Assembly (NCBI GenBank): GCA_017311185.1
Contig: JAESUZ010000139.1
Span: 806,001-870,000 of the forward strand
Direction of reading: 5' to 3'
DNA length: 64,000 nucleotides
Origin: Proteles cristata cristata
Taxonomy: Eukaryota; Chordata; Mammalia; Carnivora; Hyaenidae
Shown here: piece by piece, positions 54,294 through 64,000 of the stretch
How positions within the stretch are numbered: the first letter of the stretch is position 1
Layout of the letters: each line of letters begins with the position of its first letter
Translations under genes and position numbers: made by a program
The notes under the pieces: model-generated
The model's input: only the letters and a program-made list of their open reading frames with translations
What the model was told of the DNA's origin: nothing
The model's database searches: none

Positions 54294-54704
54294 GTCCAAC
54301 TTGGCTGATGGAGCAACTCCTATGGAGTAACAGGATAAAGGCCTGGGTGGCCAGTCCCCTACAAGTGTGACACCTGGACAGCAAACAGTGGAATAGAAGA
54401 CACAATGATCCAGGCCTGATGCTGGCCAACAGTGGCCCAGGGCATAGCAACGCAACTCCTGAGACTGCGGGACTGGGCGGACAACCAAGGCAGGCACTTC
54501 AGCCCTGAGGAACGAGGCAAGAAACACTGCCAGAATGGAGCCCAAGCCTGGGGCTTGGCCCACGGGACGAAGGAGGCACCAAATCATTTATGAGGGCTGC
54601 CTCATATGAGCCAGAACAGCAGCAGAACTCCCCCAAACAGAACAAGGGCTGTCCTCAGGTGTTGGGACGAATTTGAGTCTGAAGTCTTGGACAGTGAATC
54701 ACTG
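54294..54704. other. unique non-coding sequence
   Basis: No recognised element. The 109-codon minus frame (54258-54587) starts in SINE tail sequence and has no domain. Confidence 0.45.
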
Positions 54705-54825
54705 AGATCATTTCATTTATCTTGGCTACTTGGGTTCTAATCCTAGCCTGGATGTTTACCAGCTGGGCAACCTTAAGCAAATTGGAAGACGGCTCTCCAT
54801 GAGTCTCTCATAAGTTCCCGTATCT
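54705..54825 (+). mobile_element. MIR SINE fragment
   Basis: GGGTTCTAATCCTAGCCTGG, ATGTTTACCAGCTGGGCAAC and CTTAAGCAAATTGGAAG match the MIR core. Confidence 0.7.
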
Positions 54826-55304
54826 CTTTGAGAGAGGGAGGCGCTGAGTACTCTTTGTTCCAGATTTAGCTTTTCAAGGACACGTGTAATGAATAGACTT
54901 GGAAGATAGAGTCTCCCTTTGGAACAAAATGCAAGAAGGTTTATTGCCCATTATTAAAGATTTGGGTCTCCTAAACTCTACATTCCTCTTCTATAGTGAA
55001 ACCCACTTCAGGTGCAAGGATCATCTGGCCCACCTTGCAGCTTTTCTCAACAAATTATATTCCTTCCCCCACCTCTTTCTGAGAGATGGGGCAGGGATCC
55101 TTAAAAAAGCTCACTGTAAATGCTAATCGTGCTCTGTTACTAATAATTGTTATTAACAAGACAAACTCTACAACTTCAAGCCCCAGCTCATTTCTTTGTC
55201 TCCATTTTGACCTTTTCAAATAGGCGACAGGACAGAAGTTAGTCACATAATTTATACATATTGTCAAAAATGTTTATACTTACTTGTTAAGCGTTATTTT
55301 TAGC
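54826..55304. other. unique non-coding sequence
   Basis: No recognised element. Overlapping 70-75-codon frames without domains. Confidence 0.4.
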
Positions 55305-55430
55305 TCCCTGACTTGATTATCAGTGTTTGAGAGCAGGGATCATATTTCCCACCCCTTCTGGATCAGGTATCTACACTTAGCTTTATGATGAAGATGCCCA
55401 GCAAACACTTGTAAATGACTGAGTTTCATA
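55305..55430 (+). mobile_element. LINE-2 3' terminal fragment
   Basis: GCTCCCTGACTTGATTATCA, TTTGAGAGCAGGGATCATAT and GCCCAGCAAACACTTGTAAA resemble the L2 end ('gtgagctccttgagggcagggatc...ctcaataaatatttgttgaatga'). Confidence 0.5.
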
Positions 55431-56329
55431 TGTCATCGTTCTCCATACCTATTACCAGGAGAAGCTTAAGAAAAGTCAATAGGAAAGAATGTTAATTGTT
55501 CTTAATCAGTTTTACTGTCTCTGTGATACAGGCTTTAAAGCCTGGAGAGAGGGCTGGCTGATAAAAACTGTTCGTGGGATGGCAAGTCCATTGAACTTAT
55601 CTGAAAGGCTGATTTAGCAGTTAATATGTTTATAGGATATTTGCATCAAGTGTATTATTAAACATAGGCTTAAGTATTTATATATGCAAAGCAAATGGCA
55701 ATTATTCATATCAGTTTTTTCCAGCAACTCATCATGTGGAACGAGCCATCTGCCCACCCACAGGAAACAGTCAGGGTCAAACCTCAGAAGCCACATCTTT
55801 ATCCTGTTCCTGGGATCTCTGAGCCACAACGCATGTTATCTACTTCAAAAAGACGTTAATGAAATTAAGCTTTAAGCTATTATGGTCAGCAAGCAATAAC
55901 TCTTATGAGAAAAAGCCAAACTAAAGCAATAAGAACCAAAATCAAGCTGATCCTACAAATGCTCATTATGCTATTACCGTCATTATGCACAGCGGGGTAT
56001 CCAGGCAGTTTATTTTCTCCAAGACAGTTGTTCTGCAGGGTGGTAGAGGTACCTGGGTCATAGTCTCCTAGTCTAACAGCTATGCATCTCGGACACATGG
56101 TTAGTGATGAGTTGAGAAGGCTGTCTCAATTAGTTATGCTAAAGATACGAAAGTGTTCCTATAGTCACCAGCACAAATCCAAACTGATGCTGTCATCGAA
56201 TATGAGAGTCCACAAATTTGTATGAATCTATCATTTCACAAGCCTGCAAGTGAGGATTGGCACTCTCAAAAAGCGCCCAAATGTGGAAGTCTACTAGGAT
56301 TAGAATCCAACACACTATCAACGGCCGAA
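55431..56329. other. unique non-coding sequence
   Basis: No family recognised, though 56230-56330 may be further L1 sequence. Confidence 0.4.
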
Positions 56330-56800
56330 CTACGGAAAGGGCCCAAATGTTCATCGACTGATGAAGAAATAAAGAAGAAATGGTATATACATATATACAA
56401 TGGAATATTACTCAGCCATCCAAAAGACTGAAATCTTGCCATTTGTAACCATGTGGATGGAGCTAGAGTGTATTATGCTAAGATAAAACCCATATGATTC
56501 CATTCATGTGTGGAATTTAAGAAACAAAACAGATGAACATAAGGAAAGGGAAGGAAAAATACAGTAAGATAAAAACAGAGAGGGAGACAAGCCATAAGGG
56601 ATTTTTAAAGAGAACAAACCGAGGGTTGCAGGAGGGGACATGAGTGGGGACGGGATTGGCTAAATGGGGGATGGACTCTTGTGATGAGCAGTGAGTATTA
56701 TACGTAAGTGATAAATCACTGAAGTCTACTCCTGAAATCAATGTTACACTCCATGTTAACTAACTTGAATTTAAACAAAATCTTGGAAGAAAAAAAGAAG
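56330..56800 (+). mobile_element. carnivore-type L1 3' end
   Basis: 'caaatgttcatcgactgatgaag', 'ggtatatacatatatacaatggaatattactcagcc', TGAAATCTTGCCATTTGTAA, 'ggagctagagtgtattatgc', AAACAGATGAACATAAGGAA, 'gaacaaaccgagggttgc', 'ctactcctgaaatcaatgttacac' and 'taactaacttgaatttaaac' form the carnivore L1 end. 5'-truncated and mutated. Confidence 0.92.
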
Positions 56801-56912
56801 AATCTGACAACACTTCAGCATCTTCATCTCCTGTGAGTAAAGAAATACAAGGGGCCTTACTTCTGGTCTTAAGTACAGATGGCCCATGACATTCCTTAAC
56901 TTGGATTTTCAA

Positions 56913-56917
56913 ACACA

Positions 56918-56962
<45 letters not shown>

Positions 56963-56968
56963 GCACAC
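56913..56968. repeat. (CA)n with GTGCGCGCAC end
   Basis: About 20 CA units with one CATA interruption, ending in the palindrome GTGCGCGCAC. Alternating purine-pyrimidine throughout, so Z-DNA prone. Confidence 0.95.
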
Positions 56969-58339
56969 AAGTCTTTGAGGTAACATTACAACCTAGGGGA
57001 AAAAAGTGAAATCATGTATGTTATGTTTCTGATTCATCATTAGCATTCACTGAATGTTTATTCAGTTCTCTCTTTCCGTTCTCCCTAAAGGAAGCAGAAA
57101 CTAGAGCTAAGAATGTGCCAGATCAGAAACAGTACAAGACCACAGCCTGCTTCATCAAATGCTACCTCCATCCTAGCCAGCCACGCGTGGGGCGGAGGCC
57201 AAGAGGAAAACCCAGACATCTGCTGGAAAAACTTGTCTTTAAAAGCTTGTGCTTTGATAAGATCGGCCCAGATAGGTCCAGGTTATCATCTCTAGGTGGA
57301 TAACCACCTCACTGAGAGTGCTCACTTGGGCCTCAGAAACAACTTCGCCATCTCTTTCTTTCACCAGAACATGAAGCATTTGCAGTGCGACTGAACTAGA
57401 CTGAGAGCCAGCCTTCGGTCCTTCTCGGTTGTGCATTTGACAACCCCCACGTCACCCACTGGCCGGTCACTCGTATGCAGGCAGCCAGGCGGACCGCGCG
57501 GCCCGGGACCGGCTCTAAGAGCAGACCTCCAGCACATCGATTGACGAACCCCGCAGAGTTCATTAAAAATCAGAAGCAGTGGGTCAGGTCTCACAGACCA
57601 ATATATCGTTGTCATCTGTTTCCACCCAAGAGGTGAAATTCCAACCTTGGGCAAGTCGAAGTACTCTCTCTATAAATTAAGTACCATTATGTCTGGCGGC
57701 AGATATCAGATATGTCAAGTATAAATAGCTTTGAGATCTTAAGATGAAAGGTCCCGTTCCCTTTGCTCTTTGCGATGTTATTTGCAAGAATCCCCTGGTA
57801 CTGTCTTTCTCCTCTTTTGCCTGTGACTTCCCCTCCCCTCCCCCACCCCCTTGGACACTGAGCTGGGGGGAGTGTCCCGGAGCCTTTCCCCGGTTTGCCA
57901 GAGGGATAGAAAGAGTGAGGCGCTCAGGGCTAACTTCTGAGATTTAGAGAGTATTTGGAATAAACTCGCCCCCGAAAACCAAAATGTCAGACAAGGAGCA
58001 GTTTTAGAAAGTACTGTATCACAATGACTTGTGGTACCTGCCATACAAAAGGTAATGTTTTAATGAGTGTTTTTGCTTCTTTCATTCAAGGGCCTTGGAA
58101 TCCTTTAGGATGAAAGGTCCCGGGGGCCCTGAAAGGGATTAATGACAGGCTTTGGGTGTTATGATCCTCACACAGGGACACCGACAATCTAGAGGCCAGA
58201 AGGTAAGTCTTCAGCCTGTAGCACCCAGGTGACATGCAGTTTCCGCTGCTGCAGAAATCCTCCGCCAGAATGACCAGCCGCATCGAGAAAATGAAGGAGG
58301 GCAGGAGAGCAGTCACCCCCAGGCGAATAACAGCACCCT
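56969..58339. other. unique non-coding sequence with a local CpG cluster
   Basis: Longest stretch of the 3' half free of recognised repeats. Around 57485-57550 there are about eight CpG in some 65 bases (GGACCGCGCGGCCCGGGACC). Frames of 60-97 codons overlap on both strands and lack domains. Confidence 0.5.
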
Positions 58340-58466
58340 CACCTCAATCCTGAGGATAACAGTTTGAATTTTACATTTTCCAGATGAGTAAACTGAGGCA
58401 GCAGGTTAAGTCACGTGCTCAAATCTGAAGATCTTATAAGTGGTGCAAAAACAGAATTTGAAGCCT
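58340..58466 (-). mobile_element. MIR SINE fragment
   Basis: 'tcctgaggataacagtttg', TTTTCCAGATGAGTAAACTG and GAGGCAGCAGGTTAAGTCAC match antisense MIR. Confidence 0.65.
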
Positions 58467-58571
58467 GGGCACCTGGGTGGCTCAGTCGGTTTAAGTGTCT
58501 TCAGCTCAGGTTATGATCTCACAGTTTGTGAGTTCAAGCCCCACACTGGGCTCTGTGCTGACGGCTCAGAG
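58467..58571 (+). mobile_element. SINEC head only (3'-truncated)
   Basis: GGGCACCTGGGTGGCTCAGT head, TCAGCTCAGGTTATGATCTC and GGGCTCTGTGCTGACGGCTC, then an abrupt switch to unrelated sequence. The body, CT region and A-tail are absent. Confidence 0.93.
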
Positions 58572-59869
58572 GAAAAGGCTGCAGGAGGGCCACGCGGAGC
58601 TCTGGGCAGACACTTCCAGATACAGACCGTGTACAGCTCATTCAGAACAGCCGGGACGGTGAAAGAACAGGATACTACCCCAAAGAAGGGATTGCTGAAG
58701 GACCAGGGCATCCTTAACCCCGAGCAGAACAGACTGAGAAAACAGGAGAGCTATCCTCACATAGCTGATCGGTTCTCCTGGGAAGAGAGATGAGAATTTG
58801 CCCGATGGACCCAGGGGAAGAATTTACGTAAGGGCAAAGAAGCTAATTTCAGCTCATGCTCCGAGCTGGCCAGAGACAGACGCACTGCCTAGTCTTAGCA
58901 AAGATGTTTAGGTTCAGGCTAGAGGCCCACTGGCATGCTTGTTAGTAACACGTCCTTTCACTTTCAAAGGAGTCCTGATCTGGGTCTAAAATACTGGTCA
59001 CCAGAAAGAGGGGACGCAGCCCCTTAGCTCCTGGATGACTTGTGTAGGTTCTAAGGTATTTCCAAGCATGTCATTTTTAAACCTACATAGACAAGACTTT
59101 TTGAGATACTCATCCCATTAACGATTTGTAACTACAAGGACTATGCTTTTTATCTACTTTTCCATCATTTCCATTGTGGTGACTGAGCACGCTCCTTCGC
59201 AGGCCTGCTCTGCTTTCCTGTCTGTGAGCTCCAACCGGCAGAGGAACCAAGCCCGGGAATGTTGTGCTGAATGGAAAAGGCAGGAAAGTTCTGTTTGACT
59301 TGGAATTCCACAGCATGTGGCAGCGGGGCGGAGGAATGGCTGCGCTCTCTGAACAGGGTGTTCTTTGGGGCCTAGAAAACTTGGTGAAAGAATCTAAGTT
59401 CCAAATAAATGGGAGGGAAGGGCGGAAGGGACGGGCAGGGACCAGGCCCGGTGTCCCTGTGTGCCAGGGGAAAACAGCATTCAGGGACACAGTCACTCTT
59501 CGGTGTGGGGGCACTGCTTTGTTTTGCATCACTTGCTTTCTTTTTTAAAGAAAATACATCTCCAGGCTAGGGGCTAAAATAGTCATTTGAATTGCAGTGT
59601 ATAGGGAAGGAGGGATTCAGAGAAAAAAAAAAAAGAGACATGAGAGAGGGAGAGAGGCCTCAGAAAGGAAAAATCATTTAGGAAAAAGAAGTGAAGAGAT
59701 TCTCATGTGGTCTGGGTACCAGGCGGATGCGGCCTCCATCAGAGGCCGAGAGCGAAAGTTCTCTCAAGTTCCTTTTGGTTTACGATGTGCTGATCGTTGC
59801 AAAGAAGAACTTCAGTCCTACGCAGTGTGAGAGAACAGAGAACCCTTGGCTGGGGTCACCTCTTCCCCG
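58572..59869. other. unique non-coding sequence
   Basis: No family recognised. A 117-codon frame (58440-58793) begins before the SINE head and continues into unique sequence; 94- and 140-codon frames overlap antisense at 59110-59548. None has a domain. Confidence 0.45.
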
Positions 59870-59962
59870 GCTTGGTTCTGGGGCTTTACCCCAGTCACTT
59901 CACCTCTTTGAGCCTCAGGGTCCATGTGTGTCCACACGAAACCTTTAGGACACTGTGTTTCC
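59870..59962 (+). mobile_element. possible MIR fragment
   Basis: CAGTCACTTCACCTCTTTGA and GCCTCAGGGTCCATGTG resemble the MIR 'ttacttaacctctctgtgcctcagtttcctc'. Very short. Confidence 0.35.
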
Positions 59963-59974
59963 AAAGCCCCTTCT

Positions 59975-60173
59975 TTTTTAAGTTCATTTTGAGAGAAAGC
60001 ATGAGTGGGGAAGGGGCAGAGAGAGGGGGGGAAAGAGAATCCCAAGCAGGCTCTATACTGTCAACGCAGAGCCCAATGCGGGGCTCGGATTCACAAACCG
60101 TGAGATCATGCATGACCTGAGCAGAAATCGAGAGTCCGACACTTAAACTTACTGAGTCACCCAGATGCCCACC
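59975..60173 (-). mobile_element. SINEC
   Basis: Reverse copy with AGAGAATCCCAAGCAGGCTC, GCGGGGCTCGGATTCAC and head GAGTCACCCAGATGCCC. The duplication AAAGCCCCTTCT (59963-59974) and AAGGCCCCTTCT (60174-60185) has one mismatch. Confidence 0.94.
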
Positions 60174-60185
60174 AAGGCCCCTTCT

Positions 60186-60628
60186 AACTGAAGTTCAGTG
60201 ATTCTATAATTAAAGTCTAAAAGGGCTTGTCATTGCCCTGGGCACCTCCTCCATGTAAGGCAATGGAATGGGAAGAGCTGCAGGAGGGGAATCTGTCTGT
60301 CCATGAGGGCTCTTGACATGCTTGTAAAAAGGAATTGGACTGATGAGAAATGCAAGGAGTGAAGCCCTTAGACTTTCCCTCTTACTACATGTCTGATGAT
60401 CCCCAAAGAGAAGAGCAAAAACAATCTCAGATTGCCCCCTCTCTTCTGGAAATATCCTCAGAAAATGAGATGATGGTGACAAGTCAGAGTGTCTCCTCTT
60501 CTGAGGGGCTGAGGAGGCACAGACAGGAGGCCTAGGGGACGTCATTGGCTGATGTTATCAGAGGCCACCTCAGGGTTCAAACTCCATGGACCAGGTGTAA
60601 AGTGGGTCATGAGTTAACACCACGAATT
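60186..60628. other. unique non-coding sequence
   Basis: No recognised element. A 111-codon minus frame (60210-60545) has no domain. Confidence 0.45.
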
Positions 60629-60640
60629 AAAGCAAAGAAT

Positions 60641-60859
60641 CATTGGGGCGTCTGGGTGGCTCAGTCGGCTTAGTGTCCAACTTCAGCTCAGATCATGATC
60701 TCAGAGTCTGTGACTTCAAGCCCCGCGTTGGGCTCTGTGCTGACAGCTCGGAGCCTGGAGCCTGCTTTGGATTCTGTGTCTCCCTCTCTCTCTGCCCCTT
60801 CCTTGCTCGCGCTCTGTTCCTCTTCCAAAAATAAACATTTCAAAAAATTAAAAAATCAT
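60641..60859 (+). mobile_element. SINEC (felid)
   Basis: GGGGCGTCTGGGTGGCTCAG head (60645), older-set body and a CAAAAATAAAC tail. AAAGCAAAGAAT flanks it on both sides (60629-60640 and 60860-60871). Confidence 0.95.
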
Positions 60860-60871
60860 AAAGCAAAGAAT

Positions 60872-61384
60872 TGGGAAGGAGAAATCTGGCAAAATGTGGA
60901 ATGGAAGAGGGGAAGTCTCAGGGCAGAAATATTTGCAGAAGACCCCGAAAGTCCTAGGAAGCCAGAACAGCTGGCGACTAGTTACCTTCCCACGTGGAAA
61001 TTCTGTTCTGGGTTCTCAACAGCATCCCAAACCCAGCCAGTTGCCGCCCAGATGCCTGCCAGCGGCCACACAGGCCCTGGACAAAATAGTCACTAGTCAG
61101 TGCAGACACACATGTTGGAGTGAAGGAAACATATCTGAGCTCATCTCCTGCTGCTTCCGGAGAGCCGGGTTTGGGTCTGTGCTGTTTGACAGCCCAGTTT
61201 GTGAACCAGGGCCACTGAGGGGACACATCCACTAAAGGGCTCTGTACACCAGTGCCTCCCAAAAGTCAGTGTAGCACATGATGCGTTGAGCGTAGCTGTC
61301 ACCTCTAGGCAAGAAGCCACTAATAAGGCAGCATGCCCCAGGTGAGTGACATCATAATAGTACCTGTGTGTGCTAAAGCCCGTG
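60872..61384. other. unique non-coding sequence
   Basis: No recognised element. 94- and 113-codon frames overlap on opposite strands. Confidence 0.4.
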
Positions 61385-61565
61385 TGTCAGGCTTTACAGT
61401 GTGCCTAGCTTTGATGTACGGTATCTCATCGGATGCTATAACAACCCCATGGAGTAGATAGAACTGATACTACCGCCCCTGGTTTAAGAACAAGAAAACT
61501 GAAGCTCACTGTGACCGAATGACATAGTCAAGCTCCCACGGCTAGGGAGTGTCCGACCATACACA
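61385..61565 (-). mobile_element. MIR SINE
   Basis: GTCAGGCTTTACAGTGTGCC, GGTATCTCATCGGATGCTAT, AACAACCCCATGGAGTAGAT, AGAAAACTGAAGCTCACTGT and CACGGCTAGGGAGTGTCC follow antisense MIR. Confidence 0.82.
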
Positions 61566-61904
61566 GACTTTCATCTCAATTAATGAAAGGCAGTACTTCA
61601 AAAAAGAAAGAAAGAAGCACCACCCACTGCTTTTTGCTTTGCTTTGGAATTTAATTTATTTACGCCACTGTGGATATGAGCCCCAAGGATGTGAGCTTTC
61701 CTGCATACGAGGCTCCAAATACCTAGCAAATCATTAACGTCCCCCTGCTGACTCCCCGCACACACTACACACAACTGCCCGGAATCACACTGGGTAGAAA
61801 AGTTAATACTAATCCCTGCTGCACTCCGGCACCAATTAGTACCTAATGTATGGAACACCCACGCAGTCTTCACCGAGCCCTGCAGGGCTTTATGGCCACA
61901 GAGT
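61566..61904. other. unique non-coding sequence
   Basis: A 91-codon minus frame (61598-61873) has no domain. No recognised element. Confidence 0.4.
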
Positions 61905-62015
61905 AAATGCTGTCTTTATTCTCAAGGAATTTACAGTCTTAAGAGGAAGTAGAAGATGCATATCAAGTAACACATGGTATAAAATGTTTCACAAAATGCC
62001 AGCGTGAGTGGGAGT
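61905..62015 (-). mobile_element. LINE-2 fragment (antisense)
   Basis: TCTCAAGGAATTTACAGTCT, TAAGAGGAAGTAGAAGATGC and 'caagtaacacatggtataaaatg' resemble antisense L2 just inside its tail. Confidence 0.5.
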
Positions 62016-62274
62016 ATGTGAAATCTAAACATAGGTGGACGTTGTCCCCGGGAACATCATTAGGGTCTGGTCATATTTCTACACCTAAAGCTAATTGCTG
62101 TGAACAAGCGTATTTGCCTTGCTCGCCGTCCTTAGTAAATAAAAATGCACTTGCATAGTTTCAAAGGCATGCTTTGATTTCATAGCCTTGCATTTACTAC
62201 TACTATAGCTAATACACTGCATACTTCCTTTTATCCTTTAAATGCTTTTTATGTCAATTAGGACTATTAATAAC
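62016..62274. other. AT-rich non-coding sequence
   Basis: No recognised element. Confidence 0.35.
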
Positions 62275-62520
62275 AACAGCTTCCATTAATTACACGGTTC
62301 CTATGTGCCTGGCACTGTTAAATGCTTTGTATTTACTATCTCATTTAATTTCTTCTAAGACCCTATGAAATAGCTATTTTTAGCTCTACTCTCTGGATAC
62401 AGAAACTGAGGACTAGAGAGCTTTGAATGACCCTGCTCACACTCACGCAAGCTTGTAAGGAAAAAGTAGATTTGAACCAAGATCTGTCTAAATCCAAAGC
62501 TTATAGTTTTCCATTTTGGC
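62275..62520 (-). mobile_element. MIR SINE, near full length
   Basis: GGTTCCTATGTGCCTGGCAC, TACTATCTCATTTAATTTCT, CTAAGACCCTATGAAATAGC, GATACAGAAACTGAGGACTA, GTAGATTTGAACCAAGATCT and 'ctaaatccaaagcttatag' follow antisense MIR. Confidence 0.88.
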
Positions 62521-62670
62521 TTTATGACACCCTTATGAAGTAATTAGGGAGGGTTTTATTAACCCCATTTTAAAGATGAAGAAATGGATTTGCCCAGTTT
62601 CTGTGACTTACCTAAGAATTTTGGCACTAATCCTGCAACCCCATTCCACTTAACAATCTACCCCATCATC
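62521..62670 (-). mobile_element. second MIR-like fragment adjoining the first
   Basis: CACCCTTATGAAGTAATTAG, AACCCCATTTTAAAGATGAA and TGTGACTTACCTAAGAATTT repeat the antisense MIR core directly after the preceding copy. Same strand. Confidence 0.65.
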
Positions 62671-63741
62671 TTTCCACGGTACCAGCCCCTACGTGCATGA
62701 AGAGGAGAAGCCAGAATATTATAATCGGCTTTGAAACCAAAGTATAAGCAAGAATGCAATCCATGCGTTTTTGAATTGTTATTTGCTATGTGAGTAGCAT
62801 CGCATCCAAATGTTAAAAATTCTACCCTTTACCCAATAGAGAATGCAGGTGCTTTGGACTCTTCAAAGCCAAGCTGAAAATGACCCACATCTGAGAAAAC
62901 TCATGCCCTGGACTCTCTCAGTTTGCCTCCATGGATAGCCACCTTCTCTGAGCTTCCTCCATGTTTGTTAGTCATCCTAGTAAGTTGGGTAACATGTGTT
63001 CAAGCCGTGGTGCTTTGGCTTGCACAAAGACCCCCTGAGAACTACAGTCCTGATGTCACTTACCAGAAAGTCAAGGGTCATGATCTGTATTGTCATATCC
63101 TCGGGTTGCTCATGGATGAAATAATATTACTAAGTCCACCTGACTGCATTATGGGGACTAAAGGAGGCCGTGAACAAAACCGCCCATAGCATAGTACATT
63201 GCAAGGAGTCAATGAATACTAGCCAGCCAGAATTGTATTACATCACATTATATGATGTTATGTTATTAATAATGTGATATCATTATCTTATTATTACTAT
63301 TCATGAGGAGTTTGAGTATATTGAACTTAATTAAGGAGAGTATGACTAATCAGTATAGGCAATCGGATTTTTTCCTTAAAAAACTCTGAATTGGATCCTT
63401 TCTCAACCAAACAATGGTTTAAGAAAGGAAAAGGCAAGAGGTAGAATTATTCGCATAGCCCATTTGGGTCACGCTGTGCCTGTGATGTCTGAACGGATCA
63501 GGGGAAGAAGGCAAGGCTGAAAACCACCTACCTTTTATGTATGGGAGAGACAAGAGGCTTACACTATGAGGTTTATTTTGAGGACCTTTGCTTCTTTACT
63601 CACAGAATCCCTGCATATTCCATTTTTCTGTGATAAATTAAAAGCAGTGAGGCGCAGAGTAGACATGCCTTCCTGCAAGTCTGTGTATGAGCTGAAGGTG
63701 AGGAGGAAGGTTGAAGTGATTTCCATTTCCGCCACTGCATT
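62671..63741. other. unique non-coding sequence
   Basis: No family recognised. An 88-codon frame (62923-63189) with a hydrophobic stretch near its start is likely chance. 63237-63302 is an AT-rich ATTAT/ATGTTAT stretch. Confidence 0.45.
63237..63302. repeat. AT-rich low-complexity stretch
   Basis: Degenerate ATTAT, TGATGTTATG and ATAATGTGAT units with partial dyad symmetry. Confidence 0.6.
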
Positions 63742-64000
63742 AGATTTCTAAGGCTGCTGTAACGAATGACCACAAACCCGATGGCTCAAAACAGCAGAAA
63801 TTTACTGTCTCAGACTTCTGGAGGCCAAAAGTCTGAGAGCTATTCCACTAAGCCAAAAGCAAGGTGTCAGTAGGGTCGCATCCCCTCTAGGGGCTCAGGA
63901 GAGCATCCTTCCTTGCCTCTTCCAGTTCCTGGCTGTGCCATATTCCTTGGCTTGTGGCCACATCAGTCTGGCCTCTGCTTCCATGGCCATATTGCCTTGT
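63742..64000 (-). mobile_element. MLT1/MaLR-type LTR, cut by the window end
   Basis: Antisense LTR text: TCTAAGGCTGCTGTAACGAA, TGACCACAAACCCGATGGCT, CAAAACAGCAGAAATTTACT and GACTTCTGGAGGCCAAAAGT, then 'ccttccttgcctcttccagttcctgg' and 'attccttggcttgtggccac'. It starts at the LTR 3' end and continues past position 64000. Confidence 0.75.

Noticed and set aside
59110..59548. 140- and 94-codon frames on opposite strands
   Set aside because: Mutually exclusive overlapping frames in GC-rich unique DNA; no domain in either.
9049..60859. tRNA genes in the A/B-box-bearing heads of the SINECs
   Set aside because: The heads are tRNA-derived but fused to SINE bodies and present in dozens of copies; they are retrotransposon promoters, not tRNA genes.
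62923..63189. 88-codon frame with a hydrophobic N-terminal stretch, possible small membrane protein
   Set aside because: No Kozak, splice or transcript support, and one hydrophobic stretch is common by chance.
1..64000. CRISPR array, operon or phage-like gene cluster
   Set aside because: Short direct repeats are microsatellites or target-site duplications; there is no spaced repeat array, and the repeat content is mammalian.

Overview
The window looks like intergenic or deep-intronic nuclear DNA from a carnivore, most likely a felid. The main evidence is 33 copies of the carnivore tRNA-Lys-derived SINE (SINEC/CAN family). Most carry the head GGGGCGCCTGGGTGGCTCAG and the feline-type body and tail (GCTCTGTGCTGACAGCTCAG, CTCTCTGCCCCTCCCC, AAATAAATAAA). 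Two L1 3' ends resemble carnivore-type L1. No bacterial, viral or organellar gene structure is present. I found no protein-coding gene, exon or stand-alone RNA gene that I could support. The longest open frame is 152 codons and has no recognisable domain; the other open frames are microsatellite translations, SINE translations or chance.

Layout. 1-9.0 kb: mostly unique sequence with TG, TTC, GAT and CTTT microsatellites, two MIRs, a MER20-like hAT fragment and an L2 ORF2 relic. 9.0-14.9 kb: SINEC copies in fragments of L1/HAL1, L2 and MIR. 17.4-19.0 kb: two L2 relics lying tail to tail. 19.4-24.5 kb: old L1 ORF2 sequence interrupted by many SINEC copies, some in head-to-tail pairs or trios, plus a Z-DNA-prone CG/CA tract. 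25-29 kb: AT-rich unique DNA, a hAT-like element and a SINEC trio. 29.1-31.4 kb: a minus-strand L1 ORF2 relic carrying three SINECs, followed by an LTR 3' end and a MIR. 32-47 kb: mostly unique DNA with scattered L2, MIR, an LTR, a hAT element with terminal inverted repeats, and few SINECs. 47-50.9 kb: a layered L1 locus, an L2 and a long L1 3' end. 51-64 kb: L2 and MIR relics, a carnivore-type L1 3' end, several SINECs, and an MLT1-type LTR cut by the window end.

The repeats fall into age tiers. Seven SINECs share one diagnostic set of variants; five are flanked by clear direct repeats and four of those repeats are identical, which points to recent insertion. A second, larger SINEC set is more diverged, and a few copies are ancestral carnivore-wide types. 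L2, MIR and hAT relics form the oldest layer. Family names come from my memory of consensus sequences, not from a database search. I did not find an undescribed biological system; the best leads are the SINE nests, the Z-DNA tract, the young SINE set and a few unique stretches worth a conservation check.
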